Assembly (NCBI RefSeq): GCF_022808645.1
Contig: NZ_JAKZKT010000013.1
Span: forward strand, 34,152-98,151
DNA: 64,000 nucleotides
Direction: 5' to 3'
Source: Bacillus litorisediminis
Lineage (GTDB): Bacteria; Bacillota; Bacilli; Bacillales; JC228
Shown here: positions 47,631 through 58,604 of the stretch, one piece after another
Layout: every line of letters starts with the position of its first letter
Numbering within the stretch: the first letter of the stretch is position 1
Made by a program: the position numbers and the translations under genes
Notes under the pieces: generated by a model
Database searches by the model: none
What the model saw: only the letters and a program-made list of their open reading frames with translations
Told to the model about the DNA's origin: nothing

Positions 47631-48739
47631 TTCATTTTCACCAGCAGCTGGCTATTATCCTTGTCGTTCGGATATACCTCCGTAAAAAGAATCAAAAAGT
47701 CTGACTGTTTTGCAGGATCTTGGGGCTGTTCTGCTGGAACCTCTTCTTCAGCAGAAGCAATAATCTCTGCTTCAAACGTATCGGATTGAACAAAAGCCGT
47801 CCCATCACTTACGGTCATATAATAATGAATGGAGCTTCCGCTGATTTCTGCTCCTGGAATGGTATAAGAATAGTCGTCACCTTCAAGTGACATATCCGCT
47901 TCTTTATACTCTAAAGCAGAATCATTACGATAAAATAGATGAATAGTAAGAGGATCTTGATCCGCATCTTCAGCGGTTGCGGTTATAGTTAAATCTGAAC
48001 CTTCTTGTACTGATTCAACAGGACTATGTATAATAACCGGTTCATGGTTAATCGCCGGAATGAGCTGTTCTTCACTCACAACCCCAGCTGTTGGTTCAGC
48101 TTTTTTCACAAAACTAGCCACTGTTAGGCCATTCTGTGTAGCTCTTGTGTGATAGCTTAAGCCGTCCCCAACATCCTCACTTGTATAATGAACATGGCTA
48201 ATAATGTCTGCATTATTTTCTTTGTTTGTGATGTAAAACCCTCTGTCCGTATTATTCAGCCCATCTTGTCCGCGCAGCTTAAAGACAGGCACTTCCGCAG
48301 GAATATCATGATATTCCCTAAAATCTTCCTCTGTTACCTCTGCTGCTGCACCGGTAATGTTAGAGCTTGTCCGCTCTACCCATAATACAGCCGGACTATT
48401 TGCAGGAATAATAACGTCAAAATTGGCTGCATCATCTGCAGCAGTTACGGTTAAATCTTTACTATTAGATACATAATCATATCGGATTTTATACAGACTA
48501 TTAAAATCTAAATCATTATTCGTAGTATTATAGATTTCCACGAACTCAAATAAATCATTTTCCCCTGCCCCATCTATATGGCTATTTGATTGGTCATTGG
48601 GATAAACTTCTGTAAAAATAACCGGCCTATTATTTTCTATGACATTCTGCTCAACGGAATCGCTAATTGCCTTTGTGGTATGTACAAATGGATTGAGTAC
48701 GATTACCAGGCAAAGAATGATAGAAAGGATTCGTTTCAT
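47603..48739 (-). CDS. secreted protein with lamin-tail domain (N-terminal part of a probably frameshifted gene)
   Basis: 378 residues with a signal peptide (MKRILSIILCLVIVLNPFVH) and a lamin-tail domain starting IFTEVYPNDQSNSH, repeated near the end as LFTEVYPNDKDNS, with an Ig-like domain between. The last residues after this second repeat read as out-of-frame sequence before the stop at 47603. In the neighbouring frame AAGENEM continues into the metallophosphoesterase at 47630. A one-base loss at about 47650, perhaps with an internal deletion in the second lamin-tail domain, explains both halves. Confidence 0.7.
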   Translation of the reverse strand: MKRILSIILCLVIVLNPFVHTTKAISDSVEQNVIENNRPVIFTEVYPNDQSNSHIDGAGENDLFEFVEIYNTTNNDLDFNSLYKIRYDYVSNSKDLTVTAADDAANFDVIIPANSPAVLWVERTSSNITGAAAEVTEEDFREYHDIPAEVPVFKLRGQDGLNNTDRGFYITNKENNADIISHVHYTSEDVGDGLSYHTRATQNGLTVASFVKKAEPTAGVVSEEQLIPAINHEPVIIHSPVESVQEGSDLTITATAEDADQDPLTIHLFYRNDSALEYKEADMSLEGDDYSYTIPGAEISGSSIHYYMTVSDGTAFVQSDTFEAEIIASAEEEVPAEQPQDPAKQSDFLILFTEVYPNDKDNSQLLVKMKCLKPNRQK

Positions 48740-48981
48740 TCTCCTGCTCTCTCCCATCAATTTAAAAATTGTGCTACAGAAAATGACAAATTAAGTTGCA
48801 AATTTCCTTCAAATCCCCCTTTACTCTGGAATTTTCATCAAATTCTGCAATTAAATTCATTTTAATTTTCAAATATTAACGAATGATTACGATTTTGTTT
48901 AACTTTATTGAGCAGGTGTAAAGAGGGATTTACATAATGGTGTTTCCGAGGAAAATAGAGGCTCTGTGATAGTTTGAAAAG

Positions 48982-49016
48982 AAAAAAATCCAACTAGAGA
49001 CCTAGTTGGATTTTTT
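48982..49016. terminator. bidirectional terminator downstream of minJ
   Basis: AAAAAAATCCAACTAG, a short AGAC loop and CTAGTTGGATTTTTT form a perfect long stem with T runs on both strands. It lies about 105 bp after the minJ stop. The rest of the 48740-49121 gap (leader of the lamin-tail gene) shows nothing else. Confidence 0.85.
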
Positions 49017-49121
49017 GTCTAATATCCTTATCACTTACTCTTTATTCTTATATAGAAATAGAAGCCATTATCTGCCTGATACATCCAGTTCGGGTTCGTT
49101 ATGAAAAATGCCAAGTTTATG

Positions 49122-50309
49122 TTACACCACTTCTGCTTCGTAATCCTTCCCTTCCTCCACAAACAGCAATCCAAGCCCATGATGTTCGCCTTCATAAAGC
49201 GCGCGCTGAGCAAATCGCATTTCGCCGTCAAAGTTTAGAACCTCGAGCTTACAATAAGCTCTGTTTTGCTGGAGGTAGTAGTAGAATTCCTCGGGTGTCC
49301 GCACAACATGTCCATTTACTTTAGTGACAACCTCCCCCACTTTAAGCCCTAACTTTTCCGCTGGAGAAAAAGGATGGATACTTAAAATCACAAGCCCCTG
49401 ATTTCGGGAAGTGTATAGACTTGGCTTTGATTGGTCTTTCATTCGAATCCAAAGTGCAATCCCTTCTCTGCCCAGAATCGCTGCCCCAATGATAATATAG
49501 CTTACGAATAATCCATAATAGGTTAAAAAGCTCGCTGCTGTAATCACTACCCCTAACAGGAGGACGTATTTCCCTTCTAATCTAGTTCCTACATATGTAA
49601 GAAGCCCTTGGAACCGTCTTCGATAGCCAATTGGAATCGGAAGAATCAAAGGTGCTAACAAGTCTTGACCTATAGGGATGATTGGCCACCATTCCCATGG
49701 TACAGACAGCTCACCCGGAACGAACAAAATCAGAGGGAAAAACCACAACCGATCAACTTCATGCACACCTATCATCCGGCCCCTTTTACTTTTGACAAGC
49801 ATGGGTGAAGTGAACGCATCGCCATTTTTCAAAATATAATACCCTTCAACCGCAATCAGCAATCCGAGCAGCAGCAAAAAGGAAAGAATTGTATTGGAAT
49901 TCATTTCAATAGGAAACCCTAAAACAGGAATCTCCTCCATAAAGGATGGCAGAATGGATGCAATGATGAAAGCTCCTCCCAATACATAGGCAGGTGAAAG
50001 AAGCTGATATTGCAATGTAAAGGAAAGGAGGAAAAATAAAAGCCCGCCTAAGGTTAAAACACCGGGTGAAACGGTTACTCCTAAAACAACCGTTACAAGA
50101 GAAAGAGCAGCTCCCGTCAGGAGACTATATTTAAATGCCGTCCGGAGCTCCTTAAAGCCATCATAGACTCGGGCTTTAAACTGGGACCGCTCCCGCTTTA
50201 CCCTCCGATAACCCATTAAAACTGCATAAAAGATTACATAATAGAAAATAGGAATTATAAAAAAGATACCCATTGCCTGTAAAGTTTCTACCATCCACTC
50301 ACTAGTCAC
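49122..50309 (-). CDS. minJ: cell-division topological determinant MinJ (PDZ membrane protein)
   Basis: 395 residues with about 6-8 transmembrane helices and a C-terminal PDZ domain (VILSIHPFSPAEKLGLKVGE and VNGHVVRTPEEF). The charged segment GYRRVKRERSQFKARVYD after the first helix matches B. subtilis MinJ, which links DivIVA to MinCD at poles and septa. The gene order with ctpB upstream is as in B. subtilis, except that a broken MFS gene lies between them. Confidence 0.88.
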   Translation of the reverse strand: MTSEWMVETLQAMGIFFIIPIFYYVIFYAVLMGYRRVKRERSQFKARVYDGFKELRTAFKYSLLTGAALSLVTVVLGVTVSPGVLTLGGLLFFLLSFTLQYQLLSPAYVLGGAFIIASILPSFMEEIPVLGFPIEMNSNTILSFLLLLGLLIAVEGYYILKNGDAFTSPMLVKSKRGRMIGVHEVDRLWFFPLILFVPGELSVPWEWWPIIPIGQDLLAPLILPIPIGYRRRFQGLLTYVGTRLEGKYVLLLGVVITAASFLTYYGLFVSYIIIGAAILGREGIALWIRMKDQSKPSLYTSRNQGLVILSIHPFSPAEKLGLKVGEVVTKVNGHVVRTPEEFYYYLQQNRAYCKLEVLNFDGEMRFAQRALYEGEHHGLGLLFVEEGKDYEAEVV

Positions 50310-50449
50310 ACAAATTCACCACCCTTGTAATCACCTTTCGATGCAAATCTATTACTCTCTATTGTAGCAAATTAATAGGGGAAAAAGAGGAAGTTTTTTA
50401 AATTTCAGGGAAAGAAATCAATATTTTATTTTGGATTAGGGGTGTGAAA

Positions 50450-50496
50450 CAGAGGGACGGTTCTTCTGTTTCAGAAACAGAAGAACCGTCCCTCTG
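50450..50496. repeat. perfect 23-bp inverted repeat (family D)
   Basis: CAGAGGGACGGTTCTTCTGTTTC (50450-50472) is followed by one base and its exact complement (50474-50496). The left half with flanking TGA (50445-50464) recurs inverted at 52106-52125. It lies in the gap between minJ and the MFS gene. Confidence 0.85.
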
Positions 50497-50622
50497 ATTA
50501 CGTAAATCTTTTTCAAAAAAAAGAGCTATTGATAATGAAATCAACAACCCCCTGACAAACCATGAATGATTGCCATATCTTCATATTCAAACCAGGGAAG
50601 GCTTTTTTTGCACAAGCTATTT

Positions 50623-51823
50623 CTATAATTCCCCAAGTTTTATCTGATTATTTTTTCGAACAGATCGTTTCTGCCAGATTATCGTTACGATTAGTGTCAG
50701 GACTAAGAAAATAAGCCCCATAACGAATGGATATATAATATTCATATCGTATAATATCCCAGCCAGAGTAGGTCCTAATACATTCCCTATACTCATGTAA
50801 GCATTATTCATACCCATGGCAAAGCCTTGTTCATGACCTGCCATTTTGGAAATTAGAGTATTTAAGACTGGCCGGAGAATGGATGTGGCAAGAAAAATTA
50901 AAAGAGTGATCCCAAAGAAAAATACATAAGTAGATGCAAATAGCGAGAAAAGAAAGCCTATTGTCGCTACTCCTAAAAAGATATTTAAGACAACTCCTTC
51001 TCCATAGCGGCTAACGATCCGATCAACAACAAATAACTGCACGATGACACTTACGATCCCCGTAGATGTGACCATAATCGCAATTTCCTGCGGAGTAGCC
51101 CCAAATTGATGATCAACGAATAGACCAAGAACCGATTCGTATGCCATTAAACCAAAACTCATAACAAGGGTGATAATGAGCGGAATAAAATAAGGCATAC
51201 TCACATAACGGATCATTTTTCTAGCCATCGATTCTTCATCCTTAGGGAATTCCTTTATTTCCATCGTGCTGCTTTCTTTAAGAACTAAGACAGAAAATAT
51301 CACGGAAACAAGGGATACTAGTGCAGATATCAATAATGGGGTCTTTAAGCCAAAATCAGCTAAAAAGCCGCCAATCCCTGGTCCAATCACAATTCCTAGT
51401 GACATGGCTGCCGATACGAGACTATTGCCTTTTGCACGTTGATCCAATGTTGTAATATCCGCAACATACGCAAAAATCGCCGGTACGAGCAACGCTGCTC
51501 CAATACCGCCAATAATACGTGAAACATAAAGCCACCAAATAGAACTGAAACCGTAAAAAACAAACATGGATAGCGTTAATCCTATTAATCCATAAATAAT
51601 CATTTTTCTGCGTCCGTATTGATCCGCCCATTTTCCCGCAATTGGAGAAAAGATTAACTGCGCACCCGCAAATAGAGCAATCATTAGTCCTGCAGCTGTT
51701 CCGCCTTGATTAATGGACTCTAAATATGCCGGGCAAAATAGGGATAATAATACCAAAACTTCCTATGGCAATAAACATATTAATCATTAATATCGTTATC
51801 TTTTTACGTTGTTCTGCATTCAT
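50623..51823 (-). pseudogene. MFS transporter, frameshifted near the N-terminus
   Basis: The ATG at 51823 (behind GAGGT) opens MNAEQRKKITILMINMFIAI...FGIIIPILPG and runs into a stop after IFRVH. In the next frame AYLESINQGGTAAGL and then a complete 12-TM MFS core follow (GKWADQYGRRKMIIYGL is motif A), to the stop at 50623. Deleting one G from CCCGGC at about 51731 gives the expected LPAYLESINQGG joint and a protein of about 399 residues. It resembles the DHA1 drug-efflux type. It is either a recent pseudogene or a base error. Confidence 0.82.
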
Positions 51824-52105
51824 ATTTGTAAACCTCAATTTCTATAGCATGAAAATCATTAATCGTCGTAAAATCGTGTAAATTATGTAAATTGTTTACT
51901 ATTAATGATTGAAGAAGAAATAATCATATATTAATAACAACACAAGTGTCAATAGTCTAACGAAAGAATTTTGGCCATCATCGCATATATCAAAGACCTT
52001 TCTTCTGCTTTTTCAACGATTTTGGGGTTTCTTATCTCTTATCTTAAGGTCCCACCTCCTCCTTTGTCACCGATTTTTGACCATTTTTTGCTCGATTGCA
52101 ACACT

Positions 52106-52125
52106 AGAACCGTCCCTCTGTTTCA
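52106..52125. repeat. half copy of the family D palindrome
   Basis: AGAACCGTCCCTCTGTTTCA is the exact reverse complement of 50445-50464. It lies just beyond the ctpB terminator in an otherwise featureless gap of about 365 bp. Confidence 0.75.
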
Positions 52126-52132
52126 AAAAAAT

Positions 52133-52160
52133 AGAACGTGCCGCTAATTTAGCACGTTCT
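52133..52160 (-). terminator. rho-independent terminator of ctpB
   Basis: AGAACGTGC (52133-52141) and GCACGTTCT (52152-52160) form a perfect 9-bp stem; on the minus strand it is followed by ATTTTTTT. It lies 29 bp after the ctpB stop. Confidence 0.85.
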
Positions 52161-52189
52161 TTTATATAAAACTCCTATGGAGGAAGAAC

Positions 52190-53635
52190 CTATTTTTCTT
52201 TTTTAGCAATGATTTCTATGGCGGTTTGGAGCTGAAGGTCATAGCGAGGGTCATTCATTTTTTCGATAACTGCTTTTTCCAAAGCTGCCGCTGTGATCGT
52301 ATCGATAACCCCAGTCATTTTCATTCCTTTAATTTGCTGGAAGGCTTTAACGGCAATTTCAGTTTGATTGCTAAAGTATCCGTCCGTTCTGCCAGGTTCG
52401 AAGCCTAAGCTATCCAAAATAACCTGTGCATTCTTCACATTTTCATTGTTCATATCCCGCTTTAGCGGTTCTTCTAGCTGAATAGGATGGGTATAGTATA
52501 CTTCCGATTGGCCAATCTCAACGTTAGGTTCAATGCCTTTGCCATGGATCCAGTTGCCATTTGGTGTTAACCATTTAAAGAGAGTCAGCTTAATATTGCT
52601 TCCATCCCCCATCGGCACGGCTTGCTGAACAGTCCCTTTGCCAAATGTTTTCTCACCAATGAGTGTATAACCTTCCACTTCTTTTAAGGCAGCGGCTAAA
52701 ATTTCAGAAGCAGACGCACTTCCTTTATTAATTAACACAGCGACCGGATAATCCTTCGATTCTTTTTTGTTTGAGAAGTATTGCATCTGGTTGCCGCGGC
52801 GTTCCTCGATTTGAACATACGGCTTTGTATTGCTCACTAACTCTTTTAAAATATTTTCCACACTCGAAAGCAGCCCGCCTGGATTTCCTCTCACATCTAT
52901 TAACAGACCGTCAATTCCTTTTTCCTCAAATGCCTTTAGCTCTTTAATAAAATCCTCATCCGTATTTTCCGAGAATGAGGTAATTTCAACATACCCAATC
53001 GTTTTTCCATTCTTTTCAAAGGTTTGGGTAAACACGGTTTCATTTGGAATCTCTGCCCGCTCAACCGGGATTTCAAGCGGTTTACTGAGTCCTTCCCGCT
53101 TAATCACGAGATTCACTACCGTCCCCTTTTCCCCTCTTATCATTTCGGTTACATCATACAGATCCATACCCGATACATTCTTCCCGTCAACCGAAATAAT
53201 TTCGTCATTCGGCTTTAACCCGGCCTCTTCTGCAGGGGAATTTTTAAAAGGAGAAATAATATAAATCTTCCCTTCGATTTTACTAATCTCGGCTCCGATT
53301 CCTTCAAATTCAGATTCAAGTGTATTGGAAAACTGCTTGGTCGTTTCCTCGTCCATGTAAACCGAATAAGGATCCTCCAAAGCAGAAAGCATCCCCTGAA
53401 TCGCTCCTTCTACCAGCTCTTCCTTTGGAACCTCCTCCACATAACCTGTCGAAATTAAATCAAAGGCACGCTGCACCTTTCGCAAACTGTCACTCAATAT
53501 GTATGAATCCGATTGGTTGGGTTGGGCCTCTTCCTTTTCCTCTTCAAAAAAGGGATTCGCCCCCACTAAAAACCCACCCGTTCCTGTTACAATTGAACAG
53601 GACAATGTAATTGCCAGCCATTTTTTATTCTTCAC
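52190..53635 (-). CDS. ctpB: carboxy-terminal processing serine protease CtpB
   Basis: 481 residues. A membrane-anchoring N-terminal segment (about 5-26) is followed by a PDZ domain (about 95-185, NSPAEEAGLKPNDEIISVDG), the S41 protease domain with catalytic Ser in NKGSASASEILA and Lys in GEKTFGKGTVQ, and a C-terminal peptidoglycan-binding domain (DGYFSNQTEIAVKAFQ). In B. subtilis CtpB is exported and helps activate sigma-K at the sporulation checkpoint. The start of ctpB borders a family B array. Confidence 0.93.
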   Translation of the reverse strand: MKNKKWLAITLSCSIVTGTGGFLVGANPFFEEEKEEAQPNQSDSYILSDSLRKVQRAFDLISTGYVEEVPKEELVEGAIQGMLSALEDPYSVYMDEETTKQFSNTLESEFEGIGAEISKIEGKIYIISPFKNSPAEEAGLKPNDEIISVDGKNVSGMDLYDVTEMIRGEKGTVVNLVIKREGLSKPLEIPVERAEIPNETVFTQTFEKNGKTIGYVEITSFSENTDEDFIKELKAFEEKGIDGLLIDVRGNPGGLLSSVENILKELVSNTKPYVQIEERRGNQMQYFSNKKESKDYPVAVLINKGSASASEILAAALKEVEGYTLIGEKTFGKGTVQQAVPMGDGSNIKLTLFKWLTPNGNWIHGKGIEPNVEIGQSEVYYTHPIQLEEPLKRDMNNENVKNAQVILDSLGFEPGRTDGYFSNQTEIAVKAFQQIKGMKMTGVIDTITAAALEKAVIEKMNDPRYDLQLQTAIEIIAKKEK

Positions 53636-53789
53636 TCGGGCTCCCCCTAACCTGCTTCATTCTGCCATGTAATCTGCCAACACGTAATAGTACAGGCATT
53701 TACTCCAATATATGTACAGGCTTTATAAATTATGAGACAAACCCCGAGATTAATTTCACAAGATTGGAACGGTTTTCTCGAAATCAGTT

Positions 53790-54215
53790 ACTCGTTTTTT
53801 GGAGCTTGATACAGATTTTTAGAAACTGGACACCATTTTGCGGAACTCAGCACTCCTTTTTCCGAACTCGGCACCCCTTTTTCCGCACTCGGCACTCCTT
53901 TTTCCGAACTCAGCACCTCTTTTTCCGAACTCCGCACCCCTTTTTCCGAACTCAGTACCTCTTTTTCCGAACTCAGCACCCCTTTTTCCGAACTCAGCAC
54001 CTCTTTTTCCGAACTCGGCACTCCTTTTTCCGAACTCAGCACCTCTTTTTCCGAACTCAGTACCTCTTTTTCCGAACTCAGCACTCCTTTTTCCGAACTC
54101 AGCACCTCTTTTTCCGAACTCAGCACCTCTTTTTCCGAACTCAGTACCCCTTTTTCCGAACTCGGCACCCCTTTTTTCCGAACTCGGCACCTCTTTTTCC
54201 GAACTCGGCACCTGA
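53790..54215. repeat. family B tandem repeat array, 21-bp unit (copy B2)
   Basis: About 20 near-identical units with consensus CCTCTTTTTCCGAACTCAGCA, the best-ordered array of the family. Variation is limited to a few positions (CACC/CACT/TACC, CAG/CGG). One extra T near the right end shifts the phase. As 21 is divisible by 3, several frames stay open through it on both strands; these are not genes. It fills the gap between metX and ctpB. Confidence 0.92.
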
Positions 54216-54228
54216 TATAACAAAAAAC

Positions 54229-54265
54229 AATAAAAATAGCTCTCCCCTCTAAAATAGGAAAGAGC
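54229..54265 (-). terminator. terminator of metX
   Basis: On the minus strand GCTCTTTCCTATTTTAGAGG and GGAGAGC form an imperfect stem followed by TATTTTTATTG. It lies 28 bp after the metX stop. Confidence 0.6.
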
Positions 54266-54292
54266 ATATTTTATAAAAGCCGGCTATAACCA

Positions 54293-55393
54293 TTACCCGA
54301 CTTCCTCTTTAACCGTTTTTTCTTCAAGCGCCCGTTTAATATGCGGTCCCCATTTGTCGAATTCGACTAAAAATCCGTCATGGCCGAAGACGGTATCGAC
54401 CTCGAAAAAGTGGCCAACCGGGACTGTTGCAGCGAACTCGGCGATTCTGGATGTCTCGTATAACAGATCCCCTTTAAAGCCGAGGGCGAGGACTTTTGCT
54501 TGAATTTGCCGGGAAGCTTTCTCCCAGCCGCCTCGTCCCCTGCCAATATCATGGCTGTTCATCGCATGCAATAATCTCAAATAACTATTCGCATCAAACC
54601 GTTGCCGTAATTTTTTCCCTTGATAGATTAAATATGAATCGATTTGATACAAAGTTGGGGAGCCCTCCTCTCTAACTTCGCGCTCGAACCGCTTGGAAAA
54701 AAGCTGCGGGGTTCGGTATGTGATCATACCAGCCATCCTCGCAATCTCTAATCCTTTAAGTTCAGCATTTGGATCATAAAAACCATCATTCCAGTTCGGA
54801 TCATTTTGAATCGCTTCGATCGCAATTCTATTAAATGCCATTCCATAGTCACTTAGTTCCGGAGTAGAAGCTAAGACAATAAGGTGATTTATGAATGTCG
54901 GATATAAGAGTCCCCATTCCTGCACCTGCATGCCCCCGAGTGAGCCCCCGGCAACGGCGTGAAGTGAGCGAATCTTTAAAAGTTCCAATGCCCTTTTTTG
55001 AACCCGGACTAAGTCACGGATGGTTGGGTACGGGAAGCTGCCGCGGTATGGCTCCCCTGTATGTGGATTAGTACTCGTTGGACCCGTGGTTCCATTACAT
55101 CCTCCCAGCACATTAAAAGTAATGACCTGAAATTCGTTTGTATCGATATAACCGCCAGGACCAATCAGTCCGCTCCACCAGCCTGGATTCTCGTTGGTAC
55201 CGACAGCAAAATGATTCCCTGTCAGGGCATGGCATACAAGAACCGCAGGGCCATTAAAATTTCCAGCCCTCTCATAGGCGACCTCTACTGCTGATAAACA
55301 GTCACCTGATTCAAGGATAATGTCCCCAATCTGAACAGTATTGGTTTTATATTGGTAATTCAGCCTAGATGTCAAAGGCCTCAACTCTTTCAT
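54293..55393 (-). CDS. metX: homoserine O-acetyltransferase MetX
   Basis: 366 residues, alpha/beta hydrolase fold. Family motifs are ALTGNHFAVG, NVLGGCNGTTGP, the nucleophile elbow GGSLGG (Ser151) and GHDGFLVE, which carries catalytic His. It makes O-acetylhomoserine for methionine synthesis from acetyl-CoA. The ATG at 55393 has a weak ribosome binding site. It follows metY by about 70 bp and is probably cotranscribed with it under the S-box. Confidence 0.93.
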   Translation of the reverse strand: MKELRPLTSRLNYQYKTNTVQIGDIILESGDCLSAVEVAYERAGNFNGPAVLVCHALTGNHFAVGTNENPGWWSGLIGPGGYIDTNEFQVITFNVLGGCNGTTGPTSTNPHTGEPYRGSFPYPTIRDLVRVQKRALELLKIRSLHAVAGGSLGGMQVQEWGLLYPTFINHLIVLASTPELSDYGMAFNRIAIEAIQNDPNWNDGFYDPNAELKGLEIARMAGMITYRTPQLFSKRFEREVREEGSPTLYQIDSYLIYQGKKLRQRFDANSYLRLLHAMNSHDIGRGRGGWEKASRQIQAKVLALGFKGDLLYETSRIAEFAATVPVGHFFEVDTVFGHDGFLVEFDKWGPHIKRALEEKTVKEEVG

Positions 55394-55462
55394 CTGAGTT
55401 TTTGAAAGGAGTGCAAAAACAGATCACGTCTAACCATGTATCACTATTTCCGTCCGTCACTG

Positions 55463-57080
<1,618 letters not shown>

Positions 57081-57124
57081 ATTCAATTTAGCTGAAGTAT
57101 GAACTTGTTGTTCGTTTGAACTGA

Positions 57125-57154
57125 ATTATAGAGTAAAAGGTTTCACATCGTCAA
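57125..57154 (-). promoter_or_regulatory. promoter of the S-box metYX operon
   Basis: TTGACG (57149-57154) and TATAAT (57125-57130) on the minus strand are 18 bp apart. The start point would be about 40 bases ahead of the riboswitch. Confidence 0.75.
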
Positions 57155-57172
57155 GTGCTTTTCTGTAAATTT

Positions 57173-58315
57173 TTATTTTTCAGCTAATTTCATAGCTTGC
57201 TGAAACGCACTCGCTATGTCTGAAAAATCTTCTATACCAACAGATATACGCACTAAGTGTGTCGTTATTCCTAATTTTTGCTGAATAGCTTCCGGAAGTG
57301 CCCGATGCGACGTTGCAATTGGATAAGAAACCGTAGTCTCCACCCCAGCCAGTGAAGGGACAATAGCAACCCAAGAAAGATTAGAAAAGAATGCACTCAT
57401 ATCAATCTCAGGCTTTAATTGAACGGAAACAATCGCCCCATTTCCTTTTACCGAAACGTTTTTTGGATAAAATACTTTCTCAACAGCTGGATGTTCCTGT
57501 AAAAAAGATGCGAGTTTCTCCGCATTCTCGCATTGCTGCCTCATTCGGAGAGCCATTGTTTTTAGTCCTCGGCAAGCAAGCCATGCTTCAAATGGACTTA
57601 CATTTGCACCCCAGGTCACAATTTTCTCCTTTGCCAGGCTGACCCATTTTTTACTGCCAACCACTACCCCAGCTGTCACGTCACTATGCCCGCCAATGTA
57701 CTTCGTGGCTGAATGAATCACAATATCAATCCCTTGTTCAAGTGGCCTAAGTAAATATGGAGTCGCAAACGTATTATCAACCATTGTCGTTAGATTATGT
57801 TTTTTCGCTATCGCTACCATAGTTTCGAGTGATTCAGTCCTCAAAAAAGGATTGGTTATCGTTTCTGAATAAAGAAGCTTGGTAACGGGAGCAATCGCCG
57901 CTTCTATACGTTCTGGCTGCGAAAAATTGACGAAAGTCACGCTGATGCCGATTTGCTCAAGCTGCTGCTCAAGGAAATGATAGGTCCCGCCATAAACATC
58001 TTCACTCGCGACAATATGATCCCCATGTTTACAAACAGCCAAAATCCCAGCCATGATCGCAGATAAACCAGATGAAGAAGCAACTCCCGCTTCAGCATTT
58101 TCTAGCAGAGCCACTGCTTGTCCCAGTTCATCAGGATTCGGATTGCCGTTTCTTGTATATAAATATGGAAGCTCGCCCGTATAATGCGACTCTAGCTCTT
58201 CCAGCGTTTTAAAAGAAAATACAGATGTCTGATAGATGGGCGTCGTTTTGCTTCTGTTGATTGTTTCTTGATCTATCGAAAAATGGACCGCTTTGGTTTC
58301 AAATGATTGAGCCAC
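57173..58315 (-). CDS. trans-sulfuration PLP enzyme (cystathionine gamma-synthase/beta-lyase type)
   Basis: 380 residues from the GTG at 58315 behind AAGGAG; a longer frame starting at 58369 lacks a binding site. The PLP lysine is in HSATKYIGGHSDVTAG, with substrate loops YTRNGNPNPDE and SLAGVETTVSYP. Length and sequence fit the MetI/MetC family; I cannot tell gamma-synthase from beta-lyase. No riboswitch was seen ahead of it. It lies between the M23 operon and the S-box of metY. Confidence 0.9.
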   Translation of the reverse strand: MAQSFETKAVHFSIDQETINRSKTTPIYQTSVFSFKTLEELESHYTGELPYLYTRNGNPNPDELGQAVALLENAEAGVASSSGLSAIMAGILAVCKHGDHIVASEDVYGGTYHFLEQQLEQIGISVTFVNFSQPERIEAAIAPVTKLLYSETITNPFLRTESLETMVAIAKKHNLTTMVDNTFATPYLLRPLEQGIDIVIHSATKYIGGHSDVTAGVVVGSKKWVSLAKEKIVTWGANVSPFEAWLACRGLKTMALRMRQQCENAEKLASFLQEHPAVEKVFYPKNVSVKGNGAIVSVQLKPEIDMSAFFSNLSWVAIVPSLAGVETTVSYPIATSHRALPEAIQQKLGITTHLVRISVGIEDFSDIASAFQQAMKLAEK

Positions 58316-58546
58316 CGGAAAAACTCCTTTCAATGTAAATCCTTTATCGCACGGCAGGATTGAGTTCATTGTACATCTAATTCGGTAACAATGACATAGT
58401 TTTTATAAAATATAATAAAGCATTTTTAATAATAAATAGCTGGTTATAATTGATTTCGGGTATTACGTCCAAGATTTCGTCATTTTTGTTGCCAGATTCG
58501 GGTATTACTCCTGAGTTTGGTGCCATCCGATCCCTTGCAATAAACA

Positions 58547-58580
58547 AAAAAACCCGGGCATCCCACTTGCCCGGGTTTTT
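58547..58580 (-). terminator. terminator of the ftsEX-M23 operon
   Basis: AACCCGGGCA and TGCCCGGGTT form a perfect 10-bp stem with a 7-nt loop and long A/T runs on both sides. It lies about 25 bp after the M23 gene stop on the minus strand. Confidence 0.92.
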
Positions 58581-58604
58581 AACACTTCCTATCATTCTAT
58601 TAAA

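Noticed and set aside
49031..49231. A 66-codon minus-strand frame
   Set aside because: It overlaps the minJ 3' end in another frame, has no ribosome binding site and no family features.
53790..54215. CRISPR array
   Set aside because: The units are contiguous without unique spacers of constant length and there are no cas genes in the window.
53611..54267. Long open frames on both strands (125-213 codons) rich in FFRTQ, EFGKR, SEKEV or PLFPNSA repeats
   Set aside because: They are produced by a 21-bp tandem repeat, which keeps several frames open at once. No ribosome binding site or family supports any of them.
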